The notes below the pieces were generated by a model. It was not told the origin of the DNA. It saw only the letters and a program-made list of their open reading frames with translations, and did no database searches. The position numbers and the translations under genes were made by a program. A stretch of DNA of 64,000 nucleotides from a virus. Below are positions 17,058 through 25,076 of this stretch, in pieces. The stretch lies in IMG/VR virus record IMGVR_UViG_3300025141_000016, positions 233,105 through 297,104 of that record, one strand, 5' to 3'. Within the stretch, counting starts at the first letter, position 1. Each line of letters begins with the position of its first letter.

Positions 17058-17438
17058 ATGCCCACCTACGAATACCGCTGCGATGCCTGTGAGGAGCACT
17101 TTGAAAAGCTGCTCCCGATAGCACGCTACCGAGAACCCCAAGATTGTCCGGCGTGTGGGCACACCCCCGCTACGAAGTTGGTTTCGGGAGGATCAGGATT
17201 TATCCTGCGGGGTGATGGATGGGCTGGGAAGAACAACCGGGTCCGGGGTCAGATGAGAGCGAAGAATCGTCGTCTGGATGCGGCCCAAGCTGAACGAGGC
17301 CAAGACGCGGGGGGCAAGCTGGCCCCGAATGTTGAGGGCGAGAGGGTGGGGTCATGGAGCGAGGCAACCAAACTGGCGAGGTCCAAGGGCAAGGACACCT
17401 CTGGCTACGAGGCGCGGGCGCGGAAGGAAAAGAAGTGA
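17058..17438 (+). CDS. FmdB-type zinc-ribbon protein
   Basis: The product starts MPTYEYRCDACEEHFEK and has a second CxxC in DCPACGH about 25 residues later, the classic FmdB/CxxC_CxxC_SSSS zinc ribbon. The C-terminal half is basic and low-complexity. CAGGAG precedes the ATG. A second member of the family is at 46161. The function of this family is not established; a nucleic-acid or regulatory role is usual speculation. Confidence 0.75.
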   Translation: MPTYEYRCDACEEHFEKLLPIARYREPQDCPACGHTPATKLVSGGSGFILRGDGWAGKNNRVRGQMRAKNRRLDAAQAERGQDAGGKLAPNVEGERVGSWSEATKLARSKGKDTSGYEARARKEKK

Positions 17439-17650
17439 AACGCCTGCCTCCTCCCGATGAGGAGCAGCCGCTCTCCGCGCAGTTCGCAGGCAACTTTCAG
17501 AGGGCGTTCACGTTTACCTTCGTGCTGACCGTTACGACGCTCGCTGTGCTCGGGGTCGTTTTCGTCCGGGCGGCACGGCGATTGCGTCTCCAGAAAGAGC
17601 GAGGGAAGAACATCATCGACGTAGAGGTAGTGGAAGTGGACCCTCAATAG
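17435..17650 (+). CDS. Small single-pass membrane protein, 71 aa
   Basis: The GTG start overlaps the upstream stop by four bases and has GGAAGG in front. Residues 25-45 (FTFTFVLTVTTLAVLGVVFV) form one strong membrane span, flanked by a polar N-terminus and a basic C-terminal side. It could be a lysis accessory or a membrane-anchored virion protein. No family was recognised. Confidence 0.6.
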   Translation: MKRLPPPDEEQPLSAQFAGNFQRAFTFTFVLTVTTLAVLGVVFVRAARRLRLQKERGKNIIDVEVVEVDPQ

Positions 17651-17659
17651 GTCGCCTAT
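17646..17659 (+). promoter_or_regulatory. Late-promoter motif (AATA-N6-CTAT variant)
   Basis: The right half is intact (GGTCGCCTAT, as in other copies) and the left half is AATA. It ends 27 bases before the ATG at 17687. Confidence 0.5.
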
Positions 17660-17686
17660 CGGCAGCGCCCCGGTAGGAGAACAAGC

Positions 17687-18370
17687 ATGGTCATTCCGAA
17701 TCTGATTGGACGATCTCGCGGGCTGATTGATTTCAGCCTTCGGTCTGATCCCTTGGTCGCGGCATACCAGTTCCGTGCTGCCATGACGCTAACGGCAGCC
17801 TTCGCTGGAGGGACCACCGCGTTCACGGTTGGCAGGGGCCGCACCCTGGAGTCTCCGACTATCCAGCGGACGGGTCGAGGACGAGATGAGTCTTCCCTCC
17901 GTGGGCTGACCCGAGTGTCCATTGATCTCAATGACTACTCCAACGCCACCATCCCTGGTGATGCGGCTATGTCCTTTTGGCGTATCCGAGAGATAGACGC
18001 GGCAGGGACAGTCTTACCGGCAGGTCCGGTGCTGGTTGTTCCCCCCACACAGACCGAAGGGTTCCTTACTCTGTCGGGTGCGGCTCCCGCCGTGGCTGCC
18101 ACGGCCACCGGGCTCCCCCCACTCGGGGCAGTGGCGATTGCTTTTCCCCGTGAGGTCACCTCTCTGACGATCCACAACGATAGCGGTGCTGACCCTATGG
18201 GGATCAGCACCTCGGCAGGTGACCCCGAAATGCTGATCCCGCCGTCAGTGGCGGGACAGTCTTCTCTGACTTTCGATCCCACCTCTCTGTCCCTGCTTTA
18301 TCTGCATGGGATCGGTGGAGCAGTCCCTTTCCGCATCACGGCGTTCATGCCGGGTGGACCACCTCGATAA
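17687..18370 (+). CDS. Putative virion structural protein, 227 aa
   Basis: The product is beta-rich and has many Thr, Gly, Ala and Pro, with almost no Lys or Cys. It resembles tail or capsid-decoration proteins in composition (VPPTQTEGFLTLSGAAPAV). No family motif was found. A late-promoter motif precedes it and another abundant-looking structural gene follows. Confidence 0.5.
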   Translation: MVIPNLIGRSRGLIDFSLRSDPLVAAYQFRAAMTLTAAFAGGTTAFTVGRGRTLESPTIQRTGRGRDESSLRGLTRVSIDLNDYSNATIPGDAAMSFWRIREIDAAGTVLPAGPVLVVPPTQTEGFLTLSGAAPAVAATATGLPPLGAVAIAFPREVTSLTIHNDSGADPMGISTSAGDPEMLIPPSVAGQSSLTFDPTSLSLLYLHGIGGAVPFRITAFMPGGPPR

Positions 18371-18433
18371 TCATTCAATACCCACATCTTATGTGCAGGG
18401 TCCACCCCGCTCATCACTCTCGGAGAAACGAAC

Positions 18434-19132
18434 ATGGCTAACGAAGCATACGTCTACCGTATCCGCACTGACCTGGGCGCAGGTGCCCATCAGATCACGG
18501 ATCTACTCCCCAACACCTCCCGTCGTGCCTTTTCCTATCAGGCATACCCCCAGAGCGGGTATATCCCGGCTTACCGGGAGAACGACACCATCGTGGGCAA
18601 TACCGCTGCCAACGTGACTACCGCTGCCCTGTCGGGCCTCGGTCCTTACATCGGTGCCGTGACCAACGACGAGGCTTCTGGAAACCAGATTTCCGAGGCC
18701 AACGCAGACGCGGCTGCTCTTGCGATCATCGCTCTGCTGGATGCTGGCGCGGCGGTTACCGAAACTGCCCTCAACAACATCCTCGTGACCACGCTCGGCA
18801 TGGGCGCAAACACGATGCCATTCCCGACGAATGTGTTGGGAAGTGTGGCGGGTCAGGCTTCCATCGGAACGCAGGCCAATCTTATGAAGGTTGCGACGGG
18901 TGGTTCTTACACCCTTCCTGCTGGCTCAACCTACAACACCGCAGCCCCCATCGCTGCGGACAACGGCTCTTTTGACGATGACGGTTGGCGACAGATGTAC
19001 CAGAGCGGTTCCTTCACCATCTCGGCCACCGTGGGCGACATCGCTCACTACGCCGCTGCCACCTACACCTACGTCGCCGTGACTGGCGCAGCCGTAGCCG
19101 CTTACAACGTGGACGGAAGCGTCGTCAGTTGA
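18434..19132 (+). CDS. Putative major virion structural protein, 232 aa
   Basis: The 232-residue product is rich in Ala, Thr, Asn and Gly, poor in Lys and Cys, and has no enzyme motif. It opens MANEAYVYRIRTDLG. A good ribosome-binding site (CGGAGA) precedes the ATG, and a strong hairpin terminator follows the gene, so it looks like a highly expressed single unit. Tail tube, decoration or fibre protein are all possible. The upstream gap lacks a clear GGTA-N6-CTAT motif and has AATACCC...CTTATG instead. Confidence 0.5.
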   Translation: MANEAYVYRIRTDLGAGAHQITDLLPNTSRRAFSYQAYPQSGYIPAYRENDTIVGNTAANVTTAALSGLGPYIGAVTNDEASGNQISEANADAAALAIIALLDAGAAVTETALNNILVTTLGMGANTMPFPTNVLGSVAGQASIGTQANLMKVATGGSYTLPAGSTYNTAAPIAADNGSFDDDGWRQMYQSGSFTISATVGDIAHYAAATYTYVAVTGAAVAAYNVDGSVVS

Positions 19133-19162
19133 TGGGTGATGTGGGGTAGTGGACCCCTCCTT

Positions 19163-19203
19163 CAACAGCCTCGGGTAGAGTCCCCTCTACTCCGAGGCTG
19201 TTG
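19163..19203 (+). terminator. Strong hairpin after the structural gene
   Basis: CAACAGCCTCGG-GTAGAG pairs with CTCTAC-CCGAGGCTGTTG: 18 pairs, one bulged T and a four-base loop. No T-run follows. It ends at the GTG of the next gene. Confidence 0.6.
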
Positions 19204-19460
19204 TGCGTGGGGATGAAGTGGAAGACAATCTGTATCGGACCAGCGACCTGTATTTCGCCAGCTATCTCCGGGTGGCTGGGGTCACCCTTGTAGGTACGGA
19301 GCGGGAGCGGGGCCGGGTTGTCTTCCTCTTTGAGTCCGGTGGGGTCGCAGTGATGCGTGACCTCAAGCGAGATTACTTCACGGATCGGGCGAAAGTGGCC
19401 GCCCTCTCCTTTGTCCAGATGATTCGCACGATGAAGACGCTCACCCACAAGACGGAGTAG
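19203..19460 (+). CDS. DUF5659-like small protein
   Basis: The product (85 aa from GTG 19203, or 80 aa from GTG 19218, which has the better GGGGA site) has the pattern YRTSDLYFASYLRVAGV, GRVVFLFE, a short acidic turn, then FVQMIRTMKTL. This looks like the DUF5659 group of small phage and bacterial proteins of unknown function. It is the first gene of the DNA-metabolism block. The terminator-like hairpin overlaps the upstream start, favouring 19218. Confidence 0.55.
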   Translation: MRGDEVEDNLYRTSDLYFASYLRVAGVTLVGTERERGRVVFLFESGGVAVMRDLKRDYFTDRAKVAALSFVQMIRTMKTLTHKTE

Positions 19461-19475
19461 GGGGTTCGCGCCCCC
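19460..19475 (+). repeat. Stop-proximal GC hairpin followed by GGGTA
   Basis: GGGGG pairs with CCCCC around TTCGCG, starting in the stop codon. CGGGTAAGG follows at 19482. The same arrangement recurs after other genes of the DNA-metabolism block. Confidence 0.4.
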
Positions 19476-19496
19476 TCCGAGCGGGTAAGGGGGGTT

Positions 19497-19976
19497 ATGT
19501 CTTCCCCCATCCTGATCTTGGAAGGGATTTTCGTCCCGGCAACGTCCTCCGGGGACTCCCTGGTCGTGTCACGGCTTGGGGATCCCGATGCGGATCTCGA
19601 TGAGATCCTTTCTGAGTACGTCGGCAGTGCCGTGGAGGTAAGTCTTCACCACTACCCTGAATCTGTGGACAAGACGCAGCCGGGAGGGGGCTCGTGTCTG
19701 TGGGGTGGCTTTTGCCCGCACGGGCACCGTGAGAACCCAGGGTGGTTGTTCCACCAGAGGCTCACCGGAGAACTGTCCCAGGAGAGTTCGGGGTGGTCCG
19801 TGGGTGGCACGGCGCTTGGGTTCTCCAAGATGCCGGGGCATCGGGGTCGGCTCGTCATCATGGACGTGCAAGCCCTTGAGAGTCCGGCCCCCGATGCTTC
19901 TCCAGACGACCTTATCTGTGAGGCAGGCGACCTTGCGGATCTGCTCACCGAACTTCAGAAGGTGGTGAAACCATGA
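19497..19976 (+). CDS. Hypothetical protein, 159 aa
   Basis: An AAGGGGGG site precedes the ATG. The product opens SSPILILEGIFVPATSSGDS and contains a Cys/His cluster (CLWGGFCPHGHRENPG) that could bind zinc. It overlaps the helicase gene by ATGA, so the two are coupled. No family was recognised. Confidence 0.6.
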   Translation: MSSPILILEGIFVPATSSGDSLVVSRLGDPDADLDEILSEYVGSAVEVSLHHYPESVDKTQPGGGSCLWGGFCPHGHRENPGWLFHQRLTGELSQESSGWSVGGTALGFSKMPGHRGRLVIMDVQALESPAPDASPDDLICEAGDLADLLTELQKVVKP

Positions 19977-22228
19977 GTGAACAGACATATAGTGGTCGGG
20001 TTTCCTCGGTCATGTTCCAGCGTGAAGATTTCCGCATCGCCAAAATCCTCCTCGATGATGACAACCCCCTCCCGGTAACGGTTGCAGGACACTTCCCCGC
20101 CCAGGCTGTGGACGTGGGGTCATGGGTGTCCTTCGCAGGGAAGTGGGTGAGACACCCCCAGTATGGCAAGCAGTTGAAGGTGACGCGGAGCCCAATCTCC
20201 GTCAACTGGACCGAGGACCGGGTTCTGTCGGCGCTTGCGGCTAACGATGTTGGCCCTCGTCTCCGGCGCAACCTGCTTGATCTCGCCGCAGAAAAAGGAA
20301 CGGAACTCGCAGACCTGTTGGACGGAGGATCCCTCGATGGCCTTGCGGGGTCCGACGAGATCACTCGCCTGTACGTCATCCAACGGTGGCGGGCTTTGCG
20401 TACACAGTTGGATGCAGCCAAGTTTCTCTCGGAGGCTGGGGTTCCCGCACGGGTAATCGGCAAGGTGTGGGGAGCCCTCGGGGATGAACTGGAGGAGAAG
20501 ATCACCGAAGACCCCTGGATTCTGGTCCGTGTAGGGGGGATTTCCTTCAAGGAAGCGGATGAGGTAGCGATGAAGCTGGGGGTTTCCCTCGACAACCCCG
20601 GACGAATCAATGGCGCGGTCCTGACGGCGGTTCAAGAGGTGGCTTCCGACGGGCATGTCTATGCTTCCACGGGGCAGGTCGTGAGAGCGGTTTCACGCTT
20701 GATCCCTGGCCCTGATGTGTCCCCTGAAAAGGTAGCCTCCGCGATTGGAACCCTTGTCACCCACAAGCAGTTGGTTGTGGAGCGTGGGTTTCGCGGTGGG
20801 TTGGTGGCTCTCTACGAGCCCTGGTCGGCCTCCATGGAAAAGGGGTGTGCCGACTTGCTCCACGTTCGACAGACCGAAGCGGTGATGGGCCTTGACCCAG
20901 ATGAAGCGAAGACGGAACTGGAGAAGTGGGCCATCGGCCACAAGGTCACCCTCACCCCTACCCAGATGGATGCCGCTCTCCGCGTGTTGACGGAACCGAT
21001 CTCGGTGCTCACCGGGCTTCCGGGGACCGGGAAGACCACCACCCTACAAGCGGCGGTGGCAATCTTGCGGGAGATGGCGGTCCCCTTTCTCTTGGTGGCT
21101 CCTACGGGGATCGCTGCCAAGCGTTTGTCCACCGTCACCGGAACCAAGGCTGCGACGGTTCATCGGGCTTTCTCGGCCAAGGGGTTTGAGACTCGGGAAC
21201 GTGAAGCTACCTATGTGGGGGTGGTGGGAGACACCGCTGCCAAGGGCAGCACGAATACGAAGGGGGAGGATTGGGGCTATGGCCCGGAGAACCCCCATCC
21301 CGCGCAGGTGGTGATCGTGGATGAGTCCTCGATGCTCGACCTCCACATGCTCTACCGGGTGTTGGGCGGGACGCTGGAAACGTGTCGTCTCGTCTTTGTG
21401 GGTGACCCCTACCAGTTGCCGTCGGTGGGAGCCGGAGATGTTTTGCGTGATCTCGTGTCTTCGGGACGCTTCCCCCACACCCACCTCACCCAGATTTTCC
21501 GTCAGGAAGACACTTCCAGCATCATCACCGCAGCCCACGCTGTTCATGCAGGGAAAACCCCAGACATGGAAGACAGAGATTTCTTGCTAATCCCCGCTGA
21601 TACCGAGGATGAGGCAGCGTTCACCATTCGCGGTATCGCCCAACGCCTCTACGCCAAGCGGGCAAACTTCCAAGTGCTCTCCCCCAGGCATAAGGGTGGT
21701 GCTGGGGTCACGGCTCTGAATGAGTTGCTGCGGATGGCGCTCAACCCCCCTACCCCTGGACTTGCCGAGCGCAGGATCATGGGGGATGTGATTCGGGAAG
21801 GGGACCGCATCATGGTCGTCAGGAACGACTATGAGCATGGGGTGTTCAACGGGGACATAGGGAAGATTAGCCGCATCGACCACCGAGCCAAAGAGTTGGA
21901 GATCAAGGTGTTTGGTGGGGAGATGGACAGGATGGTGCGCTACAACGTGGCGAAGCACACACCTCCGATTCGGTTGGCATACTGTCAGACCATCCACAAG
22001 TCGCAGGGGCAGGAGTACGACGTGATCGTCGTTCCTATGTTCCCGTCATTCGGAAGGCAGCTTCAACGGAACCTGCTCTACACCGCAATCACCCGAGCGA
22101 AGAAGCGGGTGTTCATCGTTGGGTCTGCCGCTGCCGTGAGTAAGGCAGTCGCCAATGATAGGGCTGACCGGCGTAATACTCTCCTGGCTGATCGTATCGG
22201 GGCTCTCTGTGGTGCTTCCGAGGAGTGA
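19973..22228 (+). CDS. RecD2-like superfamily 1 DNA helicase
   Basis: The 751-residue protein has the RecD2 layout. The N-terminal OB-like and helix-hairpin-helix region (residues 1-320) is followed by helicase motifs: LTGLPGTGKTTTLQA (Walker A, about 345), VAPTGIAAKRL (Ia), VIVDESSMLDL (Walker B, about 445), VFVGDPYQLPSVGAGDVLRD (III), QIFRQ, AYCQTIHKSQGQEYD (V) and LLYTAITRAKKRVFIVG (VI). It unwinds DNA 5'-3' and probably serves phage recombination or repair. All motifs are intact. Confidence 0.9.
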   Translation: MSEQTYSGRVSSVMFQREDFRIAKILLDDDNPLPVTVAGHFPAQAVDVGSWVSFAGKWVRHPQYGKQLKVTRSPISVNWTEDRVLSALAANDVGPRLRRNLLDLAAEKGTELADLLDGGSLDGLAGSDEITRLYVIQRWRALRTQLDAAKFLSEAGVPARVIGKVWGALGDELEEKITEDPWILVRVGGISFKEADEVAMKLGVSLDNPGRINGAVLTAVQEVASDGHVYASTGQVVRAVSRLIPGPDVSPEKVASAIGTLVTHKQLVVERGFRGGLVALYEPWSASMEKGCADLLHVRQTEAVMGLDPDEAKTELEKWAIGHKVTLTPTQMDAALRVLTEPISVLTGLPGTGKTTTLQAAVAILREMAVPFLLVAPTGIAAKRLSTVTGTKAATVHRAFSAKGFETREREATYVGVVGDTAAKGSTNTKGEDWGYGPENPHPAQVVIVDESSMLDLHMLYRVLGGTLETCRLVFVGDPYQLPSVGAGDVLRDLVSSGRFPHTHLTQIFRQEDTSSIITAAHAVHAGKTPDMEDRDFLLIPADTEDEAAFTIRGIAQRLYAKRANFQVLSPRHKGGAGVTALNELLRMALNPPTPGLAERRIMGDVIREGDRIMVVRNDYEHGVFNGDIGKISRIDHRAKELEIKVFGGEMDRMVRYNVAKHTPPIRLAYCQTIHKSQGQEYDVIVVPMFPSFGRQLQRNLLYTAITRAKKRVFIVGSAAAVSKAVANDRADRRNTLLADRIGALCGASEE

Positions 22229-22241
22229 GGGGGGTTCCCTC
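22227..22241 (+). repeat. Stop-proximal hairpin followed by GGGTA
   Basis: GAGGG pairs with CCCTC around GGGTT, starting inside the stop codon. GGGTA follows at 22253. Confidence 0.35.
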
Positions 22242-22276
22242 TGTTCCTGGGTGGGTATGAGCGGGGGGAGGTTCCT

Positions 22277-22684
22277 ATGGACCGAAAGACACTCGACAGA
22301 ATCCGAGTGGCCGTCAAGGAGACACGGAGTCGGCTCCGAGTCACCAAGGTCGTGGCTACTCGGGCGGTCAAGACCTCTCGCGGCGAGTTCTTCTGTGGCA
22401 TGTCCGCAGCCTGGGACTCCGTTCAGACCGATGCGGCTGGAGCAACCGACCTTGATCTTGTCCTGGGGACCGCCGAGGAGGCAGCCTCGGGCATGACCAT
22501 CGAGGAAGCGCGGGTTTCGTACCTCCTCCTTTCACTGGAAGCCAGTATCGGAGCGTGGCGGGCCGCTTTGAGTGAGGGGGCGATCACTCCCGAGCAGTTT
22601 GAGGCGAGGGTGCGTGACCTCAAACGCAACACTGTGGCCCATCTGGAGCGCATCTTGCCCCCCGAAACCGATCCCGAGGAATAG
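22277..22684 (+). CDS. Hypothetical protein, 135 aa
   Basis: GGGGGGAGG precedes the ATG. The product is helical, with an N-terminal basic region (RKTLDRIRVAVKETRSRLRV) and an acidic C-terminus. No motif was recognised. It sits nine bases upstream of the coiled-coil gene in the DNA-metabolism block. Confidence 0.6.
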   Translation: MDRKTLDRIRVAVKETRSRLRVTKVVATRAVKTSRGEFFCGMSAAWDSVQTDAAGATDLDLVLGTAEEAASGMTIEEARVSYLLLSLEASIGAWRAALSEGAITPEQFEARVRDLKRNTVAHLERILPPETDPEE

Positions 22685-22692
22685 GAGCCCGT

Positions 22693-23577
22693 ATGTCGGA
22701 GACTGCACCCGAGTTGCCCCAGGTCAATGCCGAAGCCATTGATGCCGTTTTCGCTACGTTGACGCGCATGGAGGTCGAACTGGACGACGACCCGCTCCAG
22801 TTTGGACCCAAGCGTCTTCAAGGAAAGGTAGCCCAGACGCGGCGGATGCTCACCGAGTGTGAGGGTCTGTTCCTACGGGTCAGCCATTGGCTCCAGAAAT
22901 ACCGGGCTGCACACCGCACCTTGGACGTGGAACTGGACTTGGAGAAGAAAGACCTCTTTGCCAATGATCCCGAGGTCAGGGCTGGTCGGAATGTGGCAGA
23001 CCGGGAAGCCCTGGCGACGATGAAGTTGCGGGAGAAAGCCCAAGCCCTCGCCAAAGTTGCCCAGTCCCAAGCGGATTTGGAGGCGATGCTCATTGTCATC
23101 AAGGCCAAGCGTAGTGATCTCAAAGACGTTCAAGGTCGCATCAGGGACCAGATGAAGCTGTGCAACGAGGAGATCGGCCTCGGAGGATTCTGGGGGAGCA
23201 AGCCTGCCCCTGGGTCGCAGGCTCCTGACCTTGAAGCCTCGCCCGACGTGGACCGCAAGACCTTGCGTGATCTCCATGAGATGTTCACCGGGACAGGGGT
23301 GGAAGAACCGGACCTTGCCGCTGTCGCACCGCTCATTGACCCCGAGCCCGAGCCCGAGCCCGAGCCGGAGAGTTCCACGGGGGACACCCCTGCCGAGAGC
23401 GTGGGTGATCTCCTTGCTGATCCCGAGACGGAGGAAGACCCCTTTACGGTAGAGTCCCTTGGTCCTACAGGCTCGGACGAGGAGTCCGACGAGTTCCTGT
23501 CGGCCATCGGCGGGGAAGATGAGGTGGCCTTGAAGCCCCGTTCAATCGAATCTTTGCTCGATGACCTCGACATTTAG
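22693..23577 (+). CDS. Coiled-coil protein with acidic C-terminal tail
   Basis: Residues 15-165 are almost continuous helix with heptad-like spacing (LDVELDLEKKDLF, LREKAQALAKVAQSQADLEA). The C-terminal 120 residues are acidic and low-complexity, with a Pro-Glu repeat (PEPEPEPEPES) and the end SIESLLDDLDI. The tail resembles acidic protein-docking tails of ssDNA-binding proteins, and the next gene ends similarly (DDLLDDVI). A scaffold, recombination mediator or helicase-loader role is possible; nothing decides. Confidence 0.6.
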   Translation: MSETAPELPQVNAEAIDAVFATLTRMEVELDDDPLQFGPKRLQGKVAQTRRMLTECEGLFLRVSHWLQKYRAAHRTLDVELDLEKKDLFANDPEVRAGRNVADREALATMKLREKAQALAKVAQSQADLEAMLIVIKAKRSDLKDVQGRIRDQMKLCNEEIGLGGFWGSKPAPGSQAPDLEASPDVDRKTLRDLHEMFTGTGVEEPDLAAVAPLIDPEPEPEPEPESSTGDTPAESVGDLLADPETEEDPFTVESLGPTGSDEESDEFLSAIGGEDEVALKPRSIESLLDDLDI

Positions 23578-23689
23578 TGGGGAGGGGGGGTGTTTCCTAT
23601 CCCCGTCGGGTAAGACCTCTTGGCGCACAACACCAAACACCGCCGAAACGGCATTGAAATGAACGCGCCTTCACACACTGGAGACTGAC

Positions 23690-24409
23690 ATGACAGACGG
23701 ATTTATGGACTTCACCGTTGGGTCTGGCGATGAGAACATCGGCCAGACCAGCAAGCGATTCAAGGGAGAGACGGGGCGCACCTATCGCGTTTCCTTCCCC
23801 TGGCTCACCGGACTCGATGGCGACGGGCATCCTACGGATGATTCCGCCCCTCGCTTCACTGGCTGTGAGCGGATCTACAAGCAGGGGTTGGGCTACGTCC
23901 TGATCACTGATAGCAACCGCAGTGCGGTGCTCAACTACCTTGGTGCGACCCCCAAGCAGGCGATTGCCACGGTGGTCGTCGTTTGGCCGACCAACAAGGA
24001 CGGCGAACTCGACGTGGAGTCGTTCAAGGCTGGCAAGGGCTGGTCGGTGCAGCCGTGGGTCTTTGATCCCGGCAAGTACCGCGAGATTGGTCGTAGCCAC
24101 AAGCGGTTCCCTCTCGGGAAGCACGACCTCTCGATGGCTTGCTCTGATGGGCAGTTCCAGAAGATGAGTTTCACCCCCGAGGGTGACAACCTGCTTCGCA
24201 AGCTGCTTGGGGCCAAGTCCGAGGCACTTCGGGAGGTGGGGGCACAGATCCTCCAGAAAGCCGAGCGTGTGGCCGAGGGCATCCGTCGTGATCTCGCTCG
24301 GGAACTCACCCTGGATGAGATGCGCGAAAAGCTGGGCGACGAGGTTGCCAGCCCGACTGGTAACCACTCCGCGAAGAACGTGGACGACCTGCTCGATGAC
24401 GTGATTTGA
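23690..24409 (+). CDS. Probable single-stranded DNA-binding protein
   Basis: The 239-residue protein has an N-terminal basic/aromatic beta domain (KRFKGETGRTYRVSFPW, then GYVLITD and ATVVVVWPT). It has a helical segment and a short acidic tail, VDDLLDDVI. The OB-like beta domain plus acidic tail, and the position directly before RuvC-like and RecA genes, fit a phage SSB. No invariant motif confirms it. A GAG(A)CTGAC leader with GGAG precedes the ATG. Confidence 0.45.
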   Translation: MTDGFMDFTVGSGDENIGQTSKRFKGETGRTYRVSFPWLTGLDGDGHPTDDSAPRFTGCERIYKQGLGYVLITDSNRSAVLNYLGATPKQAIATVVVVWPTNKDGELDVESFKAGKGWSVQPWVFDPGKYREIGRSHKRFPLGKHDLSMACSDGQFQKMSFTPEGDNLLRKLLGAKSEALREVGAQILQKAERVAEGIRRDLARELTLDEMREKLGDEVASPTGNHSAKNVDDLLDDVI

Positions 24410-24412
24410 CTC

Positions 24413-25075
24413 GTGTTGGTGCTTGGCCTTGATCCGTCGCTGACGAACTACGGCTGGGCACTTCACGATACAAACGCCCCCGTCGGTGATGCCTCTCGGT
24501 GTCCCGCTCGGGGGCGTTTTCGTACATCTGCGAAGGAGGAGTTCGTCACCCGCTACATGGCCCAGCGGGAGTCCTTGCGGGCCGTGATCCGCGAGCACCG
24601 TCCAGACAGGGTGGGGATTGAGTTCCCCATCTTCGACCAAATGTGGTCCGAGGGCATGTACGGCCTGTTCCTCTATTCTTGCGAGGCTTTGAGGGCCGAG
24701 TGTATGGACGTGGTGTTCTGGTCGCCCCTCCAAGCGAAAGCACATGCTCGCGACACCCTCGACCGCCCGAAGGGGTGGAAGATGGACAAAGTGGACATGT
24801 GCGAAGCCGCGAAGCAGGACGTAGGTGGGGGACGCAACTGGAATCACAACGAAGCCGATGCGTACCTTGTGGGGGTGCTGGCCGGTCGCTTCTGGGACTT
24901 CTTTGATGGGAGGCTGGGGGAGGGGGGTCTGACCCCTACCGAGAGTCGGTACTTCACCAAGGTCCACACATTCAAGCGTGGGCGGAAGGCTGGTCGGACG
25001 GTCAAGAAAGGCGTGATCCACCGGGAACAAGACAGATTTTTCAGATGGTCCCGACTACGGGAGGAGGGTGAATAA
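24413..25075 (+). CDS. RuvC-like Holliday junction resolvase
   Basis: The product starts at GTG and opens LVLGLDPSLTNYGWAL, with the first catalytic Asp. VGIEFPIFD near residue 70 gives the Glu, and HNEADAYLVGVLAGRFW near residue 145 gives the acidic C-terminal set. This is the RNase-H-like fold of RuvC. A basic C-terminal extension follows (KRGRKAGRTVKKG). It resolves branched DNA before packaging. It begins three bases after the SSB-like stop and is followed by RecA. Confidence 0.8.
   Translation: MLVLGLDPSLTNYGWALHDTNAPVGDASRCPARGRFRTSAKEEFVTRYMAQRESLRAVIREHRPDRVGIEFPIFDQMWSEGMYGLFLYSCEALRAECMDVVFWSPLQAKAHARDTLDRPKGWKMDKVDMCEAAKQDVGGGRNWNHNEADAYLVGVLAGRFWDFFDGRLGEGGLTPTESRYFTKVHTFKRGRKAGRTVKKGVIHREQDRFFRWSRLREEGE
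24472..24519 (+). terminator. Perfect 10-bp inverted repeat with T-run inside the resolvase gene
   Basis: AAACGCCCCC and GGGGGCGTTT are separated by 28 bases and followed by T, like an intrinsic terminator or attenuator about 60 bases into the resolvase coding sequence. Confidence 0.45.
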
Positions 25076-25076
25076 G

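Noticed and set aside
23597-25030. A 477-codon minus-strand open frame
   Set aside because: It is antisense to the SSB-like and RuvC-like genes, both of which have motif or context support; its product has no motif.
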